Positions 43,410-52,571 of a stretch of DNA of 64,000 bases are shown here, piece by piece (position 1 is the first letter of the stretch; the number at the start of each line of letters is the position of its first letter). Both the position numbers and the translations under genes were made by a program. Below the pieces are notes generated by a model. The model ran no database searches. It was not told the DNA's origin and saw only the letters and a program-made list of their open reading frames with translations. Origin of the DNA: Saccharopolyspora gloriosae (GTDB lineage Bacteria > Actinomycetota > Actinomycetes > Mycobacteriales > Pseudonocardiaceae); contig NZ_CP059557.1 in NCBI RefSeq assembly GCF_022828475.1, positions 3,209,470-3,273,469 of the forward strand, read 5' to 3'.

Positions 43410-44707
43410 GACGCCACCACCGCGCCATCGGTGCTCCCCGGCGTGGCGCCGTAGCGCTCCCGTTCGATCTGCTGCAGGCTCTTGCCCTGCGTTCGCGGTG
43501 CCCACACGGTGCCGATGAGCAGCGACGCGACCAGGAACCCGAGGATGAGCACGCCGAGTCCGCGCAGTCCGATCTGCGTCAGCAGCGCGGGGAATCCGAC
43601 GCTGAGCAACCCGACCAGCACTCGCGCCGCCAGGAACAGCACGCCCTGCGCGCTGGCCCGGTACCGCGTCGCGAACAGTTCACTGGCCCACAACCCGTAG
43701 AACGCCTGCGCGCCGATGCCCGAGGACACGCCCCAGCCGACGGCGAACACGAGCAGGGTGACGGTGTTCGCGGGCGCGTAGATCAACGCGGCCCAGGCGA
43801 GCACACCGAGCGCGGCGCCGGTGAAGTACAACCACCGGCGGCTCACCCGGTCGGCGAGCAGCATGAATCCGAAGTAGGTCGCCACGCTCGTGCAGCCCCA
43901 CACGAGGACCTGCAGCAGGTACTGCTCGGTCACCGAGGTGATGCCGACCGCGTCGTACACCCGGGGCTGGAAGATCCCCGCCTGCCCCGCGACCGCGTTC
44001 CACAGCGCGTACACGCCGAACAGGAACAGCATCGCCAGCAGGTTCGTCTTCTTGCTGAACAGTCCGCGCACGCTGCTGCGGAAGGTGACCTGCCCGGCGT
44101 CGTTGCGGCTGCGCCACAGCGAGGATTCCGCGAGCCCACGCCGCACCCACCACGTCACGGCCGCCACGACGAACAGGTGCAGGAAGATCAAGCGGCTGCC
44201 GAGCAGGCCGAGCGGGGCGACCACGACGGCCAGCAGGTATCCGAGCGTCGGCCCGATCGACCAGGCGAGCTGCGCGGCGCCGACGTGCGCGGCCCGCTTG
44301 TCGTGCGGGGCTTCCTCGGCGATGTAGGTCCAGGAGGCGGTCACGCCCGCTCCGACGGCGATGCCGGTGAGCACGAAGGCGGTCAGCAGCATCCCGAAGG
44401 ACGTGGCGAACACCGCCAGCAGCACTCCCAGCATGTACAGCAGCAGGTCGTAGGTGTAGATGAACTTGCGGCCGTAGCGGTCGCACAGCGGCCCGCCGAT
44501 GGCGGCTCCCGCGGCGGCGCCGAACGCGTTCGCGCTCAGCGCGGCGAGTAACCCGACGGCGAGGTCGTCCAGGCCGAAGCGTTCCTGCCAGAGGCTGAGA
44601 CTGGTGGCGATCGCGATGATCGAGCCTGCCTCGATGTAGTTCGACATGGCCACGGCGATCGTCGCGCGCCACCCGGTCGTGCTCGTGCTACCGAATCGGA
44701 CCCCCAT
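43406..44707 (-). CDS. MFS transporter, probable L-rhamnose or rhamnoside uptake
   Basis: This 433-residue membrane protein has about 12 hydrophobic helices and the major-facilitator loop 2-3 motif GGPLCDRYGRKFIY, with a repeat version LADRVSRRWLYF in the second half. It is the first gene of the operon with rhaM, rhaI, the aldolase/dehydrogenase and rhaB, so rhamnose or an oligomer of it is the expected cargo. It belongs to the sugar-porter/MHS side of the superfamily and is not related to enterobacterial RhaT. The ATG at 44707 follows AGGAGG. A palindrome TGAAACGTTTCA lies 60 bases upstream. Confidence 0.88.
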   Translation of the reverse strand: MGVRFGSTSTTGWRATIAVAMSNYIEAGSIIAIATSLSLWQERFGLDDLAVGLLAALSANAFGAAAGAAIGGPLCDRYGRKFIYTYDLLLYMLGVLLAVFATSFGMLLTAFVLTGIAVGAGVTASWTYIAEEAPHDKRAAHVGAAQLAWSIGPTLGYLLAVVVAPLGLLGSRLIFLHLFVVAAVTWWVRRGLAESSLWRSRNDAGQVTFRSSVRGLFSKKTNLLAMLFLFGVYALWNAVAGQAGIFQPRVYDAVGITSVTEQYLLQVLVWGCTSVATYFGFMLLADRVSRRWLYFTGAALGVLAWAALIYAPANTVTLLVFAVGWGVSSGIGAQAFYGLWASELFATRYRASAQGVLFLAARVLVGLLSVGFPALLTQIGLRGLGVLILGFLVASLLIGTVWAPRTQGKSLQQIERERYGATPGSTDGAVVAS

Positions 44708-44766
44708 TGGTCCTCCTGTCCATCGGCTCTGACGTCGCAGGTTCGGCGGCGGACACCACCGAGTTG

Positions 44767-44778
44767 TGAAACGTTTCA
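44767..44778 (-). promoter_or_regulatory. LacI-type operator of the rhamnose operon
   Basis: TGAAACGTTTCA is a perfect 12-base palindrome with the central CG typical of LacI/GalR sites. It is 60 bases upstream of the first rhamnose operon gene. It differs in core and length from the GGAANNCGNNTNCC sites, so another regulator, not encoded next to it, may bind here. Confidence 0.65.
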
Positions 44779-44902
44779 AGCAGTGGCACGCACGATAGGG
44801 CGAGTCATGAGCACGAGGCAAGACCCGTGTGGTCCAGCGACGCCTGCTCCAACCGCGAACGTCCGCATCCGCCGTGGCTCGTCGCCCGCGAGCCTCTAGC
44901 GA

Positions 44903-44946
44903 CGAATGCCCCTTTGCCTGGTCCTGCTGGGCAAAGAGGGCATTCG
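44903..44946. terminator. Hairpin terminator downstream of the F420-dependent enzyme gene
   Basis: CGAATGCCC plus CTTTGCC pairs with GGGCAAAG plus GGGCATTCG around a loop of about ten bases, giving a long stem with one small bulge. It lies 180 bases beyond the stop of the minus-strand PPOX-family gene. The rest of 44779-45129 holds nothing recognised. Confidence 0.7.
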
Positions 44947-45129
44947 CCTGAACCGGAGCGGCGGGGCGGTCGCGGAGGCCGCGGATGGCGGCTCGGTTCG
45001 ACGGGCGGGGAGGAGTGGCCGCCCGAATGTGTAACGATTAAACTCTGGTGGATTCGAGCCGCGGCCGAGGTGGCCCGCGGTCGTGCCGAGCGGCCGGGCG
45101 GAGCCGGCCGGTTCTGGTGCGGAGCCGGG

Positions 45130-45549
45130 TCAGCCGGCCTGGTTGCTGTCCTTGTGGCTGCCCCAGCCGTGCCAGCGGTCGATCTCGATCAGCGCGGTCA
45201 GGCGCTTCCGGTCCCGGTTGTGGTACTGGGTCCCGAGGTAGTGCTCGGCCAGCCGGTCGATGTCGGTCAGGCCGGTGTCCTCGCGCAGTTCGGTGACGCG
45301 GCCGAGCAGGGTGACGTGGGTGTACCAGTCCTCGTTGTCGAGCACGGTCAGCGTGACCCTCGGGTCACGGCGGATGTGGTCCAGCCGCTTGCGGCCCTCG
45401 TCCATGTTGACCAGCACCTTGTCGTTCTCCCACAGGTACCAGGTGGCCGCCGAGACCGGCTGTCCGTCCGAGCGCAACGTCGTGATGGTCGACGGGTTCG
45501 GTTTGCGCAGCAGGGCGATCGTGTCGTCGGGGAGCGGCGGTGCGGACAT
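45130..45549 (-). CDS. PPOX-class F420-dependent oxidoreductase
   Basis: This 139-residue split-beta-barrel flavin/deazaflavin-binding protein is of the Rv1155-like group. Landmarks are NPSTITTLRSDGQPVSAATWYLWENDKVLVNMDEGRKRLDHIRRDPRVTLTV (residues 18-68) and the C-terminal IEIDRWHGWG. Such proteins use coenzyme F420 or FMN to reduce small substrates. The ATG at 45549 has GAGGAGG upstream. It stands alone, with a terminator downstream, and shows no link to the sugar genes on either side. The exact substrate is unknown. Confidence 0.9.
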   Translation of the reverse strand: MSAPPLPDDTIALLRKPNPSTITTLRSDGQPVSAATWYLWENDKVLVNMDEGRKRLDHIRRDPRVTLTVLDNEDWYTHVTLLGRVTELREDTGLTDIDRLAEHYLGTQYHNRDRKRLTALIEIDRWHGWGSHKDSNQAG

Positions 45550-45777
45550 GTGGTCCTCCTCGGATCGGCGTGGTCGTGCGAACCGTGGCCAACGTACCGG
45601 CGCTCGCGGCCCGGCGCCCGCAACGCCCGGTCGAGAACGGGCAGCGCTTCGGCCGACGGATCAACGGTCTCGTGTCACGCCGCAAGAAACGGGTCGGGAC
45701 GGGCGAGCATGCGTCCATGATGGATGGGTCTCGGCCGAGCCGGGTTTCCGCGATTCCGAGGCAGGGGCCGCAACGCG

Positions 45778-45814
45778 CGATCGCCGCCGCACCGCGCGGG
45801 CGCGACGGCGATCG
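45778..45814 (-). terminator. Imperfect hairpin after the cutinase gene
   Basis: CGATCGCCG-CGC pairs with GCG-CGGCGATCG (one mismatch) around an 11-base loop, 14 bases beyond the stop of the minus-strand cutinase-like gene. Confidence 0.6.
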
Positions 45815-45827
45815 ATGCGCGACCGGA

Positions 45828-46727
45828 TCAGTCGATCGGGCAGGTGTCCCGGTACTCCGCGATCTCCGAACCGCTCGGCGGCGGGCACAGGAACCGGTCG
45901 TAGCGGGTGTCCTCGTCGACGAAGCGCTTCAGCCAGGCGATGCTGGACTTCGCGATGGTCGTGTTGTCGGCGTTCGGGGCGAGGTGCCCGGCCCCGGCCA
46001 GCTCCAGGTACGCCTTGTCCGGTGAGTCGGGCAGGCTCTCGTAGAACGGTTCCGAGTGGGTGTCGACCGGAGCGACGGTGTCGTTCTCGGCGCCGATGAT
46101 GAGCGTCGGCGTCCGCACCGCCGACCAGTCCTGCACGGTGTTCCAGGGCGTCAGCGGAATCGAGGCCTTCAAGTCCGGGTCGTTGACGGTCGCCTGCAGC
46201 GAGCCGCCACCGCCCATCGAATGGCCCATCACGCCGAGCCGATCCGGGTCGATGCGGTCGCGCACGGCGGGCTCGGTGCTCAGGTGGTCGAGCGCGGCGA
46301 GCAGCTGGTCGGCCCGCGAATCGGGACGGTCGTAGGGGCTGAGGGTGTCGATCGTGAACACCACGAAGCCTTGCGACGCCAACCTGGGGCCGTACCAGGA
46401 CATCGTGGACTGGTCCCCGGTGTAGCCGGGGGAGACGGCCACGGCGCCGAAGGTGCCTTCGGAGGTGTCGGTGGGGTAGTAGATCGTGCCACCGCCGAAC
46501 CCGTCGGCGCTGATGCGGGACACGACTTCCTGCTCGACGTCGAACGAACCGAGGGGGGCTTCGATGCTCTCGTCGGTCGGGTCGGGTCCGCGCTGGTAGG
46601 AGTCGTCGGCGGCGTGGGCGATCGGCGAGCCACCGGCCAGCATGCCGAGCAGCGCCGTCAGGGCGATCAGACTCCGGCGCCCGCGGAGCCGGCCGGTGGT
46701 GGGAGATGAGGGCGACGTTGCAGTCAT
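45828..46727 (-). CDS. Secreted cutinase / PET-hydrolase-type polyester hydrolase
   Basis: This 299-residue secreted esterase closely resembles Thermobifida cutinases that attack plant cutin and polyethylene terephthalate. A signal peptide ([25 protein letters not shown]) is followed by the family hallmarks [51 protein letters not shown] and [14 protein letters not shown]-terminal Cys pair (FLCP...DTCP) is present. The catalytic triad is Ser170, Asp216 and His248; the spacings of 46 and 32 are identical to those in Thermobifida cutinase. Aromatic-clamp residues Tyr and Trp are kept, while the residue after the His is Leu instead of Phe and Asp+2 is Val instead of Ile. The ATG at 46727 follows AAAGG. 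It probably acts on cutin in plant litter. Confidence 0.92.
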   Translation of the reverse strand: MTATSPSSPTTGRLRGRRSLIALTALLGMLAGGSPIAHAADDSYQRGPDPTDESIEAPLGSFDVEQEVVSRISADGFGGGTIYYPTDTSEGTFGAVAVSPGYTGDQSTMSWYGPRLASQGFVVFTIDTLSPYDRPDSRADQLLAALDHLSTEPAVRDRIDPDRLGVMGHSMGGGGSLQATVNDPDLKASIPLTPWNTVQDWSAVRTPTLIIGAENDTVAPVDTHSEPFYESLPDSPDKAYLELAGAGHLAPNADNTTIAKSSIAWLKRFVDEDTRYDRFLCPPPSGSEIAEYRDTCPID

Positions 46728-46909
46728 GAACCACGCCTTTCTCGAAGTGGATCGGCATCGCGGTGTGCACTGCGGACACCGGGTGATCACTCCTGGTGCC
46801 TGAATGATCACGTTTCGATGATGTTGCCCGTTACCTACTGGCGCGTCAAGAAAACGATCGTGCCGTTGCGGCGTACATCCCGGTATCCCGAGTGCGGCGA
46901 GGTGCGAAT

Positions 46910-46921
46910 GACATCGATGTC
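46910..46921. promoter_or_regulatory. LacI-type operator GACATCGATGTC (first of a pair)
   Basis: A perfect 12-base palindrome with central CG, upstream of the FGGY kinase gene. A second, near-identical site starts 34 bases further on, about three DNA turns, so both would sit on the same face. The likely binder is the LacI protein at 51550-52571. Confidence 0.65.
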
Positions 46922-46943
46922 CATGGTGAATCGAGAAAGAATT

Positions 46944-46955
46944 GACATCGATGAC
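46944..46955. promoter_or_regulatory. LacI-type operator GACATCGATGAC (second of the pair)
   Basis: Near-palindrome matching the site at 46910 in 11 of 12 bases. It overlaps a TTGACA hexamer (46942-46947) that could be a -35 box, so binding would block the promoter of the kinase-aldolase operon. Confidence 0.6.
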
Positions 46956-47023
46956 ATCGCGCAGGTTCCATCGATCCCAGCCGGCAAGGAGGCCGGCGTT
47001 GTGGCCCGAAGGAGCGTGCCGAG

Positions 47024-48445
47024 GTGGACTTCGCACCGACCGAAGCGGTCGTCGGCGTCGACGTGGGCAGCACGGAGATCAAGGTGCTGGTAGCCGATCG
47101 ACGCGGCGGGACGTTGAGCCTCCGGCGAACGCCGACGGACTGGCGCCGCGCTTCCCGGGGGCACAGCGAATTGCCCGCCGACGTGCTCCTGGCCAGGGTT
47201 CTGTCCACAGTGTCCAGTGCGGTGCAGGTGGCCGAGCGATCCGCCCGCGGCCTCCGCGTCGCGGCGGTCGCGGTGACGGGGATGGCCGAGTCCGGAGTCC
47301 TGCTGGATCGGCAGGGCACACCGCTGCACCCGATCATCGCGTGGTTCGACCAGCGCGGCGGAGCCGAACTCACCGCCCTCCCCGGAGACCTGACGCGCGA
47401 GTTCAGCGCGCACACGGGACTTCCGCTGAGCCCGCTGTGCTCGTTCGCGAAGCTGAACTGGCTCGTCGAGCAGGGCCTGCCACCGCGCGAAGCGGGGCGC
47501 TGGCTCAACGTTCCCGAGTACGTCGCGCACGCGCTGGGAGCGGCGGCGATCACCGAGCCGTCGCTGGCGTCCCGGACCGGACTGCTCGACCAGGCCACTC
47601 AGCAGCCGTGGATCCCGGCGCTGGACCACCTCGGGCTCGCCGCTTCGGTGCTGCCGCCGCTCACCCCGGCCGGGACGCCGATCGGGAAGGTCGAGCACCC
47701 CGGGGTGCCGGAGTCGGTGCGCGGCGCGGTGCTCGGCGTCGCCGGGCACGATCACCCGGTCGCCTCGGTCGCCGGCGGTGTCTGGCACGGCGAGCACCTC
47801 TTCGACTCCTGCGGCACATCCGAGGCCCTGCTGCGCGTCGCATCCACGCCGCTGCGCGATGACCAGCGCGAACGGCTCACCGACGAAGGCATCGCGCAAG
47901 GCATGCACGTGCTGCCGGACCGCTGGATCCTGCTCGGCGGCACCCGCGGCGGCCTGCTGCTCGACCAGGTTCTGGCGCTGCTGGGGCGCAAGGAACAACC
48001 GGGCCGGGCCGAACTCGACGCGCAGTGGCTCACCGCTCCTCCCGACGGTGGCTCCGTCCTGGTCAGCGGAGCGCACGCGCGCAGCGAGCACGTCGACGTC
48101 CGGCTCGGCGAGGACACCAGCCCGCTGCGGGTGTGGTCGGCGGCGCTGTCGCACGCCATGGCGGAGACCGACGCGGTGATCGACCTGATGGCCGCCGAAG
48201 CCGGACCGCACGAGCACGTCACCGCGGCCGGCGGCTGGACCCGGATGGGCAGCTTCCGCGCCGCGAAGCAGCGCAGCCTTCCCGACGTGCGCTACTCCCG
48301 CATCGACCAGCCCAGCGCCTATGGCGCCGCCATCTTCGCCGCCCGAGCCGCAGCGCACGAGGACGGCGACTCCGCGGTGTCCGCAGTGGACATCGCCCGT
48401 CTTTTCACCGACAACACCCTCGAAACCATCGGAGCAGAACCATGA
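47024..48445 (+). CDS. FGGY-family carbohydrate kinase
   Basis: This 473-residue sugar kinase has the N-terminal phosphate loop [18 protein letters not shown], the substrate segment [23 protein letters not shown] and [15 protein letters not shown]-terminal ATP segment [24 protein letters not shown] is present. It is not rhamnulokinase-like (the rhaB gene is separate) and may act on a keto-sugar or polyol. The GTG at 47024 follows AAGGAG and GAGG. Its stop overlaps the aldolase start (ATGA), so kinase and aldolase act in series. The pathway sugar is not identified. Twin LacI-type operators lie upstream. Confidence 0.9.
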   Translation: MDFAPTEAVVGVDVGSTEIKVLVADRRGGTLSLRRTPTDWRRASRGHSELPADVLLARVLSTVSSAVQVAERSARGLRVAAVAVTGMAESGVLLDRQGTPLHPIIAWFDQRGGAELTALPGDLTREFSAHTGLPLSPLCSFAKLNWLVEQGLPPREAGRWLNVPEYVAHALGAAAITEPSLASRTGLLDQATQQPWIPALDHLGLAASVLPPLTPAGTPIGKVEHPGVPESVRGAVLGVAGHDHPVASVAGGVWHGEHLFDSCGTSEALLRVASTPLRDDQRERLTDEGIAQGMHVLPDRWILLGGTRGGLLLDQVLALLGRKEQPGRAELDAQWLTAPPDGGSVLVSGAHARSEHVDVRLGEDTSPLRVWSAALSHAMAETDAVIDLMAAEAGPHEHVTAAGGWTRMGSFRAAKQRSLPDVRYSRIDQPSAYGAAIFAARAAAHEDGDSAVSAVDIARLFTDNTLETIGAEP

Positions 48446-49344
48446 CCGCGGCCCTCGCCGACATCGCCCAGTCCGACGGCACGTTCGCCATCGTCGCGCT
48501 CGACCAGCGCAACACGTTGCGGCGCATGTTCACCGCCGCGAACCAACCCATCGACGACGATCTGCTGCGCTCGTTCAAGGGCGACGTGGTGGGCGGGCTC
48601 TCGCCCAGCGCCAGCGGCCTGCTCGTCGACCCCGACTTCGGCGTTCCGGCCGCCGTGACGGACGGCAACCTCGCGCCGGGCGCCGGACTCGCGGTGGCCG
48701 CCGAGCCGTCCGACCGCGGCAAGTTCGGCGACGAGCCGCTCACCCGCCGGGAACCGGCGCAGAACGCTCAATGGGTGCGCGACATGGGCGGGCACGCCGT
48801 GAAGTTCTTCGTGCAGCTCCGAGCCGACCGGGACCGCGGTCTCGGCGGGCGGGACGTCTCGGCGGAGGCCGTGGACGCCGCCGCCGAGGTCGTCGCGGAC
48901 TGCCGGGCCGACGGCGTGCCCTCGGTGATCGAGAACCTGATCTACCGGCTGCCCGGCGAGGACGAGCTGTCCCCGCAGGCCCGCGCCGACGCGATCATCG
49001 AGTCCGCCCGCGCGCTCGACGAACTCAAGCCCGACCTGCTGAAGCTGGAGTATCCGGGTTCGGCCGAGGCGTGCCGGCGGCTCGCCGAAGTCGTGAGCGT
49101 TCCGTGGGTCGTGCTCTCGGCTGGAGTCGGTTTCGACGAATTCCAGGACGTGCTGCGGGTCTCCTGCGACGAGGGCGGTGCCTCCGGATTCATCGCCGGA
49201 CGCGCGTTCTGGAAGGACGCGGTCGCCCTCGACCAGCCCGACCGCCGTCCGTACCTCGCCGACACCGCCCGTCGCAGGCTCGACCAGTGCGTGACGGCCA
49301 TCGACGGCCGAGCAACCCCCTGGACCGCCCTCACCGCTGCCTGA
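48442..49344 (+). CDS. Class I aldolase, LacD/YihT (tagatose-bisphosphate / sulfofructose-phosphate aldolase) family
   Basis: This 300-residue TIM-barrel Schiff-base aldolase has the family opening FAIVALDQRNTLRRMF, a middle part AVKFFVQLRAD, SVIENLIYRLPG and the probable catalytic Lys in PDLLKLEYPG. The end, VVLSAGVGFDEFQDVLRVSCDEGGASGFIAGRAFWKDAV, contains the phosphate-binding loop (residues about 225-265). It would split the phosphate made by the adjacent FGGY kinase into DHAP and an aldehyde. Whether the sugar is a hexulose, a sulfosugar or another ketose cannot be decided. The ATG at 48442 overlaps the kinase stop. Confidence 0.85.
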   Translation: MTAALADIAQSDGTFAIVALDQRNTLRRMFTAANQPIDDDLLRSFKGDVVGGLSPSASGLLVDPDFGVPAAVTDGNLAPGAGLAVAAEPSDRGKFGDEPLTRREPAQNAQWVRDMGGHAVKFFVQLRADRDRGLGGRDVSAEAVDAAAEVVADCRADGVPSVIENLIYRLPGEDELSPQARADAIIESARALDELKPDLLKLEYPGSAEACRRLAEVVSVPWVVLSAGVGFDEFQDVLRVSCDEGGASGFIAGRAFWKDAVALDQPDRRPYLADTARRRLDQCVTAIDGRATPWTALTAA

Positions 49345-49377
49345 CCGTTCCCGGATGGCTTGCGTAGGTGTCCGGTA

Positions 49378-49532
49378 GCGGAACCTCAGCGGCTTCCTCG
49401 CTGCGGGATCGATTTCTGGCGTATGCCGATACGCGGCGAAATCGCTGTCCTCGCGAGGAAGCCGCTGAGAACCCGCCGGTGGTCGGTCTGCTCAAGCTGG
49501 TCGCTGCTCAGCGGCTTCGCCGCTGACAAGAC
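49378..49532 (+). repeat. Intergenic repeat copy C
   Basis: Plus-strand copy, very close to copy B. TCAGCGGCTTCCTCGC (49386-49401) and GCGAGGAAGCCGCTGA (49453-49468) pair perfectly. The second palindrome CAGCGGCTTCGCCGCTG follows. It lies between the aldolase gene and the sugar porter gene. Confidence 0.88.
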
Positions 49533-49554
49533 ACAGATCAAAAGATCATCTTTT

Positions 49555-49567
49555 TCAGGACTCCTGA
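49555..49567. promoter_or_regulatory. Short palindrome TCAGGACTCCTGA upstream of the sugar porter
   Basis: Perfect 13-base palindrome in a less G+C-rich stretch 53 bases before the GTG of the sugar porter gene. It may be an operator or just a small hairpin. It does not match the other LacI-type sites in the window. Confidence 0.35.
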
Positions 49568-49619
49568 ACCCTGATTTCGCTCTTTCCCGGCAGTGTCGCC
49601 GGAGAAATGAGGTTCGACC

Positions 49620-50999
49620 GTGGCAACCACGTCACTCGATCCCGCACCACCCTCCCGGGCTGCCGGGAAGGCCGTGACCGGAGCCGCGATCGTCGCGGCG
49701 CTCGGCGGCCTGCTGTTCGGCTATGACACCGGTGTCATCTCGGCCGCTCTGCTCTACATCGCTCCGGAGTTCCAGCTCTCCGAGCTGTGGCAGCAGGTCG
49801 TGGTCGCCTCGCTGCTGGTCGGGGCGATCGTCGGCGTCGGGCTCGGCGGCGTCATCGCCGACGCGCTGGGTCGCAGACGCACCCTGTCGATCACCAGCGT
49901 GGTGTTCACCGCCGGCGCGATCGTCTCGGCGTTGGCGCCGGATCTGGCGACGCTGCTCGGTTCGCGCCTGCTGCTCGGTTTCGCCATCGGCACCGCCTCG
50001 CTGTCGGTACCCGCCTACATCGCCGAGATCGCGCCGCCGGAAAAGCGCGGCAGCCTGGTGTCGATCAACCAGATCATGATCAGCTCCGGGATCCTGCTGT
50101 CCTACCTGTCCGGATTCGTGCTCGCGGAAGCGGGAGCGTGGCGCTGGATGCTGGGACTGGCCGGAATCCCGTCGCTGCTGATGTTCTTCGGCCTGTTCCG
50201 GCTGCCGGAGAGTCCGCGCTGGCTGGTCTCGCGCGGGCGGCTGGACGAGGCGCGCGAGGTGCTGCGGCGCATCGTCGGCGCCGACCGCGTCGACTCGGAG
50301 CTGCGGACGTTGTCCTCGGCGGTCACCGCCGAGAACGACGTGACCTACCGGGACGTGCTCAAGCCCGCGATGCGCCCGGCGATCTACCTCGGCATCGGCG
50401 TGGCCGCGGTGAACCAGCTCGTCGGCGTCAACGCGATCACCTACTACGCGCCGACGCTGTTGACGAAGGCCGGTTTCGGGGCGTCCGCGGCGATCCTGTC
50501 GTCGGTGGGCATCGGGGTGGCCAACGTCGTGTTCACCCTCGTCGGCCTGCTGTTGGTGGACCGGATCGGCCGCAGGCCGCTGCTGCTGGTGGGGCTCGGC
50601 GGGGTCGTCGTGTCGCTGGTGGGGATCGGACTGCTCTACGCGGTGACCGATCTCAGCGGCGGTTGGGGAATCGCGCTGGTCGCGTTGCTGATCACCTACG
50701 AGGCGATGTTCTCGGCGAGCATCGGCCTGGCCATGTGGCTGATCAACAGCGAGATCTTCCCGACCGCGCTGCGCGGCAAGGCGGGCAGCTTCGGCATGTT
50801 CACCCACTGGGGCCTGAACCTGATCATCTCGCTGACCGTGCTGAGCGCCTTCGAGGCGTTCACGCCCAGCGGGCTGTTCTGGCTCTACGCGGTGTTCGGC
50901 CTGATCGGCTTCTGCTACCTGAAGAAGTACCTGCCGGAGACCCGCAACCGCACGCTGGAAGAGGTCGAGGCGATCCTGCCGGCCAGGGCGCGGAAATGA
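49620..50999 (+). CDS. Sugar porter family MFS transporter (XylE/GalP type)
   Basis: This 459-residue proton-coupled sugar importer has 12 hydrophobic helices and the sugar-porter signatures GGLLFGYDTGVISAALL, ADALGRRRTLSI, RLPESPRWLVSRGR, QLVGVNAITYYAPT, VDRIGRRPLLL and KKYLPETRNRTLEEVE at the end. The GTG at 49620 follows AGG. Its stop overlaps the following P-loop kinase start, and it probably imports the sugar used by the FGGY kinase and aldolase upstream. Substrate choice among hexoses, pentoses and polyols cannot be read from sequence alone. Confidence 0.95.
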   Translation: MATTSLDPAPPSRAAGKAVTGAAIVAALGGLLFGYDTGVISAALLYIAPEFQLSELWQQVVVASLLVGAIVGVGLGGVIADALGRRRTLSITSVVFTAGAIVSALAPDLATLLGSRLLLGFAIGTASLSVPAYIAEIAPPEKRGSLVSINQIMISSGILLSYLSGFVLAEAGAWRWMLGLAGIPSLLMFFGLFRLPESPRWLVSRGRLDEAREVLRRIVGADRVDSELRTLSSAVTAENDVTYRDVLKPAMRPAIYLGIGVAAVNQLVGVNAITYYAPTLLTKAGFGASAAILSSVGIGVANVVFTLVGLLLVDRIGRRPLLLVGLGGVVVSLVGIGLLYAVTDLSGGWGIALVALLITYEAMFSASIGLAMWLINSEIFPTALRGKAGSFGMFTHWGLNLIISLTVLSAFEAFTPSGLFWLYAVFGLIGFCYLKKYLPETRNRTLEEVEAILPARARK

Positions 51000-51601
51000 G
51001 TCCGCTCGCCGTGTTCGTCTCCGGTGCTCCGGCCAGCGGCAAGACCACGCTGGCCGGGGCGTTGGCCGAGCGGCTGGGCGCCGCGCTGCTCGACCTCGAC
51101 GTCGTCACCGGGCCGCTGACCACCCTGCTGGGCGAGGTCAGCGGCGCGGGGGCCGCCCCGGACCATCCGTGGATGCGGGAACACGCCCGAGGTGCCCGGT
51201 ACGAATCCCTGCTGGGTACGGCGTTGGACACGCTGCGAGCCGGAACCTCGGCGGTGCTGGTCGCACCGTTCACCGCCGAACGCGCCGACCCGCGGCGGTG
51301 GGAGGCGACCGCCGAACGGGTCCGCGCGGTGGGCGCGGATCCGCTGCTGGTGTGGGTGGACTGCCCACCGGAGCTGATCGTGTCCCGGATGCGCCACCGC
51401 GCCGCCGCCCGAGACGCGAACAAGCCGGCCGAACCGGCCGCGCGCACGGAACCGCCGACCACACCCCACGTTAGAGTGGACGCGACCCGGCCGATCGCCG
51501 AACAGCTCGCCGAGCTGGACTTGTGCGGCCCGAGCGAAAGGAACCCGGCGTGCCTGGAGGCAACGTCACGCTCTACGACGTGGCCACCGCGGCCGGAGTG
51601 A
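50996..51601 (+). CDS. P-loop kinase, gluconokinase/AAA-like
   Basis: This 201-residue nucleotide kinase-fold protein has the Walker A motif VSGAPASGKTTLAG, a substrate segment LLDLDVVTGPL, the Walker-B-like strand LLVWVDCPPELIVSRM and a lid region RHRAAARDANKP. Similar small kinases phosphorylate gluconate, shikimate or other small molecules, and also serve as unknown AAA proteins. The ATG at 50996 overlaps the transporter stop (ATGA). Its last 50 bases overlap the LacI gene, which is unusual but plausible for this dense operon. A sugar or sugar-acid kinase role in the second sugar unit is inference. Confidence 0.78.
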   Translation: MSPLAVFVSGAPASGKTTLAGALAERLGAALLDLDVVTGPLTTLLGEVSGAGAAPDHPWMREHARGARYESLLGTALDTLRAGTSAVLVAPFTAERADPRRWEATAERVRAVGADPLLVWVDCPPELIVSRMRHRAAARDANKPAEPAARTEPPTTPHVRVDATRPIAEQLAELDLCGPSERNPACLEATSRSTTWPPRPE

Positions 51602-52571
51602 GCCCGAAGACCGTCTCGCGAGTGATCAACGGGGCGGCCGGTGTCTCCGAGAGCACTCGGGACCAGGTGCAGAGCACCATCAAGGAGCTGAACTACCGCC
51701 CGAACTTCCACGCCCGCTCGCTGCGGGTGGGCCGCGACGAGGCGATCGGTGTGGTCCTGGAATCGCTGTCGGACCCGTTCTTCGCCGAGATGGCCAGCGT
51801 CATCGAGCAGAGCGCGCTGGAGCGCGGCCACGCGGTGCTCGTCTCCAGCGTCGGCGGCGACCCGGAACGCGAGCACGGGCTGGTGGAAAGCCTGCTGCAA
51901 CGCCAGGTCTCCGGCCTGATCATGGTTCCGGTGAGCCGGGACCAGAGCTACCTGCGGGCCGTCGCGGGCAGCACGCCGGTGGTGTTCGCGGACCGACCGG
52001 CCCGCCCCGCGACCGAGCTCGGCACCACCGTCCTCGGGACGATTTCGGCGCGGCGGAGGCCGCCACCAGGCACCTGCTGCACTCCGGGCACACCCGGATC
52101 GCGCTGATCGGCGACCGGCCCGACGTCTACACCACCGGCGAACGGATCCGCGGCTACCGCAGCGCGATGGAGTCCTCCCGCGTCGGAGTGGACGAAAACC
52201 TCGTCAAGACCGGCCTTTCCAGCGCCACGGAAGCACGTAGCGCGCTCGACGATCTGCTCCGCTCGCTGGAGCCGCCGACGGCGGTGCTGTCGTCGAACGC
52301 GCGCTGCTCGCTCGGCGTGGTGCCCGCGCTGCACGCCCGCGGACGCCCGGACATCGCGTTCATCAGCTTCGGCGACTTCCCGATGGCGGAGTCGCTGTAC
52401 CCGGCGGTCACCGTCGTCGACCAGGCCCCCGACCTCATCGCTCGCACCGTCACCGAAGAGCTTTTCAAACAACTCGACGGCACCACGGGAACCGGCGAGA
52501 CCCTGACCCTCCCCCTCCGACTCAACGCCCGCGGCTCGGGTGAGATCCCGCTGTCGGCGGTGGGGAGGTAG
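51550..52571 (+). pseudogene. LacI-family transcriptional regulator, one frameshift as read
   Basis: The N-terminal helix-turn-helix (VTLYDVATAAGVSPKTVSRVINGAAGVSESTRDQV, residues 6-40) and hinge (LNYRPNFHARSLR) are intact, followed by the first half of a periplasmic-binding-like effector domain. The frame breaks near 52037, where GGGG is apparently read as GGG. The second frame resumes at DDFGAAEAATRHLLHSGHTRIALIGDRP and runs to a normal end. Restoring one base gives 1,023 bases, exactly 341 codons. It is probably a functional repressor with a sequencing slip. The GTG at 51550 follows AAGGAA. As the last gene of the second sugar unit it most likely binds the GACATCGATGTC sites upstream of the FGGY kinase. 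Confidence 0.87.
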
